A stretch of 64,000 nucleotides of DNA, taken from contig NZ_JAUZEE010000008.1 in assembly GCF_030705305.1 (NCBI RefSeq), positions 1 to 64,000 on the forward strand. The letters run 5' to 3'. The stretch comes from Leptothrix discophora. Lineage in GTDB: Bacteria; Pseudomonadota; Gammaproteobacteria; Burkholderiales; Burkholderiaceae_C. The stretch's first letter is position 1; every line of letters begins with the position of its first letter. Of the stretch, positions 62,162 to 64,000 are shown one piece after another. The notes beneath the pieces were generated by a model. That model did no database searches. It was not told the origin of the DNA and saw nothing but the letters and a program-made list of their open reading frames with translations. Both the position numbers and the translations under genes were made by a program.

Positions 62162-62875
62162 ATGGCCCGACTGCCCCGACTGGCGCTCGCCGGACTGCCC
62201 CACCTCGTGCTGCAGCGCGGACTGGCGCACCCGCCGGTCTTCGCCGATGCCGAGGACCGGCGCGCCTACCTGGCCGCCCTGCACGAGGCGGCGGCCAACC
62301 TCAAGATCGTCGTGCACGCCTATGCGCTGCTGGACGACCAGGTCCGCCTGCTGCTGACGCCGCCAGACGCGCAGGCGCTGAGCAAGCTGATGCAGGCCGT
62401 CGGCCGCCGCTACGTGAGCGCCCACAACCGTCGTCACGGCCGTGCCGGCACGCTCTGGGACGGCCGCTTCCGCGCCACCGTGATCGAGGCCGAGCCCTGG
62501 CTGCTGCTCGCGGCGCGTCACATCGAGCAATCGCCGCTGCGGGCCGGGCTGGTCGTGCAGGCGTCGGACTGGCCCTGGTCCAGCGCCGCGCATCACCTCG
62601 GCCGGCTGCGTGACACGGTGGTGAGCGCCCACCCGCTGTTCTGGGGGCTGGGCAACACGCCCTTCGAGCGCGAGCTGGCCTGGCAGCGCCTGCTCGACGA
62701 GCCGCTGCCGGTGGTGCAGCAGCAACAGATCGAGGCGGCCATGCTCAAGGGCTGGCCGCTCGGATCGGGCGCGTTTCTTGCCCATCTCGGCGGCTCGACC
62801 GACCGGCCGCTGGTGCCCAGGCCCCGTGGTCGCCCGCCTCGCGCACCAGGACAGGGCGCCGGGCCGCGCGGCTGA
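62162..62875 (+). CDS. RAYT-family (Y1 transposase-like) protein lacking catalytic residues
   Basis: A 237-residue member of the REP-associated tyrosine transposase group. The frame of the family is clear: MARLPRLALAGLPHLVLQRG, RRYVSAHNRRHGRAGTLWDGRFRA and a C-terminal SDWPWSS block. But the HUH metal motif (normally PNHVHLL) is DDQVRLL at 58-64, with both His lost, and the catalytic Tyr of the usual RYIELNPVRAG is His (ARHIEQSPLRAG, about 120). It should be unable to cut DNA, yet the frame is intact over its whole length. REP-like repeats lie just downstream, and gltB follows. Confidence 0.82.
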   Translation: MARLPRLALAGLPHLVLQRGLAHPPVFADAEDRRAYLAALHEAAANLKIVVHAYALLDDQVRLLLTPPDAQALSKLMQAVGRRYVSAHNRRHGRAGTLWDGRFRATVIEAEPWLLLAARHIEQSPLRAGLVVQASDWPWSSAAHHLGRLRDTVVSAHPLFWGLGNTPFERELAWQRLLDEPLPVVQQQQIEAAMLKGWPLGSGAFLAHLGGSTDRPLVPRPRGRPPRAPGQGAGPRG

Positions 62876-62879
62876 CCGG

Positions 62880-62968
62880 CGCCGGTGCGTGCCACCGGCG
62901 TTGATCTGTCCCCATTTATGCCAGCAGGGAATTGACCCCTTTCTTTAATGAGTCTGACCCCATTTATT
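62880..62968. repeat. REP-like hairpin and CTGACCCC repeats behind the RAYT gene
   Basis: An 8-bp hairpin CGCCGGTG/CACCGGCG (62880-62887 / 62893-62900) starts 4 bases after the RAYT stop. Then come three related direct repeats: TCTGTCCCCATTTAT (62905-62919), TTGACCCCTTTCTTTA (62932-62947) and TCTGACCCCATTTATT (62953-62968). These look like remnants of the REP/ITR elements that RAYTs act on. Confidence 0.6.
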
Positions 62969-62973
62969 TGGTG

Positions 62974-63002
62974 TTGAGGCTCACGCTGCAGTGCAGTAAA
63001 TT
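62974..63002 (+). promoter_or_regulatory. promoter of gltB
   Basis: -35 TTGAGG (62974-62979), 17-bp spacer, -10 TAAATT (62997-63002), 34 bp before the gltB start; GCAGGAG is the ribosome site. Confidence 0.6.
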
Positions 63003-63035
63003 GCGGCGGTTTTTCTCTCATCGCAGGAGTGCGCC

Positions 63036-64000
<965 letters not shown>

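Noticed and set aside
62162-62968. A complete insertion sequence around the RAYT gene
   Set aside because: No terminal inverted repeats or target duplication bracket it, and the protein lacks catalytic residues.

Overview
The window is a GC-rich (by eye about two thirds G+C), gene-dense stretch of chromosome from a betaproteobacterium of the order Burkholderiales, most like the Leptothrix/Rubrivivax/Ideonella group. This rests on gene order (rplM-rpsI-bactofilin-erpA-anmK-M23 peptidase-tyrS; mrcA divergent from pilMNOPQ-aroK-aroB-dgt-gltB; lptM-lysA divergent from cyaY), on the Burkholderiales-type porins, and on an orphan TctC (Bug family) binding protein. No rRNA, tRNA, CRISPR array, prophage or intact insertion sequence was seen. 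One gene, livM, is broken by a single missing base, and the last gene, gltB, runs off the window.

Layout. 1-2.3 kb: end of a BMP-type nucleoside ABC importer operon. 2.3-5.1 kb: rplM-rpsI, a DUF6776 membrane protein, a bactofilin and erpA. 5.2-9.1 kb: anmK and an M23 peptidase (cell-wall turnover) divergent from tyrS. 9.1-12.2 kb: a two-component system divergent from a cation diffusion facilitator. 12.2-24.2 kb: TctC, a PaaK-like CoA ligase with a small partner, a livF-SBP-livM-livH-livG importer led by a long-chain-type acyl-CoA synthetase, a divergent Crp/Fnr regulator and a Lon-like AAA ATPase. 24.5-26.2 kb: an Asp-box repeat protein paired with a MoaD/ThiS-like protein.

26.4-38.2 kb: a complete type II secretion locus, gspG-H-I-J-K-L-M-N-D-E-F on the minus strand with gspC divergent. 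38.3-48.3 kb: cobT, ilvA, a candidate small RNA, an OsmC-family protein, coq7, two porins, a DUF3047 lipoprotein, lysA, lptM and cyaY. 48.4-56.3 kb: mrcA and the type IV pilus assembly operon pilMNOPQ. 56.3-64 kb: an Ig-like lipoprotein, aroK, aroB, dgt, cysK, a RAYT-family protein that has lost its catalytic residues, and the start of gltB.

Most genes are housekeeping or envelope functions: two secretin machines (GspD and PilQ) with their inner-membrane platforms, peptidoglycan synthesis and recycling, porins, and importers tied to CoA-ligase catabolism. The points most worth a second look are a probable small RNA with its own promoter and terminator upstream of ilvA, the inactive RAYT next to REP-like repeats, the livM frameshift, a TetR-type operator inside a porin promoter, a Crp/Fnr-type operator between the regulator and the acyl-CoA ligase/liv operon, and an 11-bp tandem repeat inside the secretion operon.
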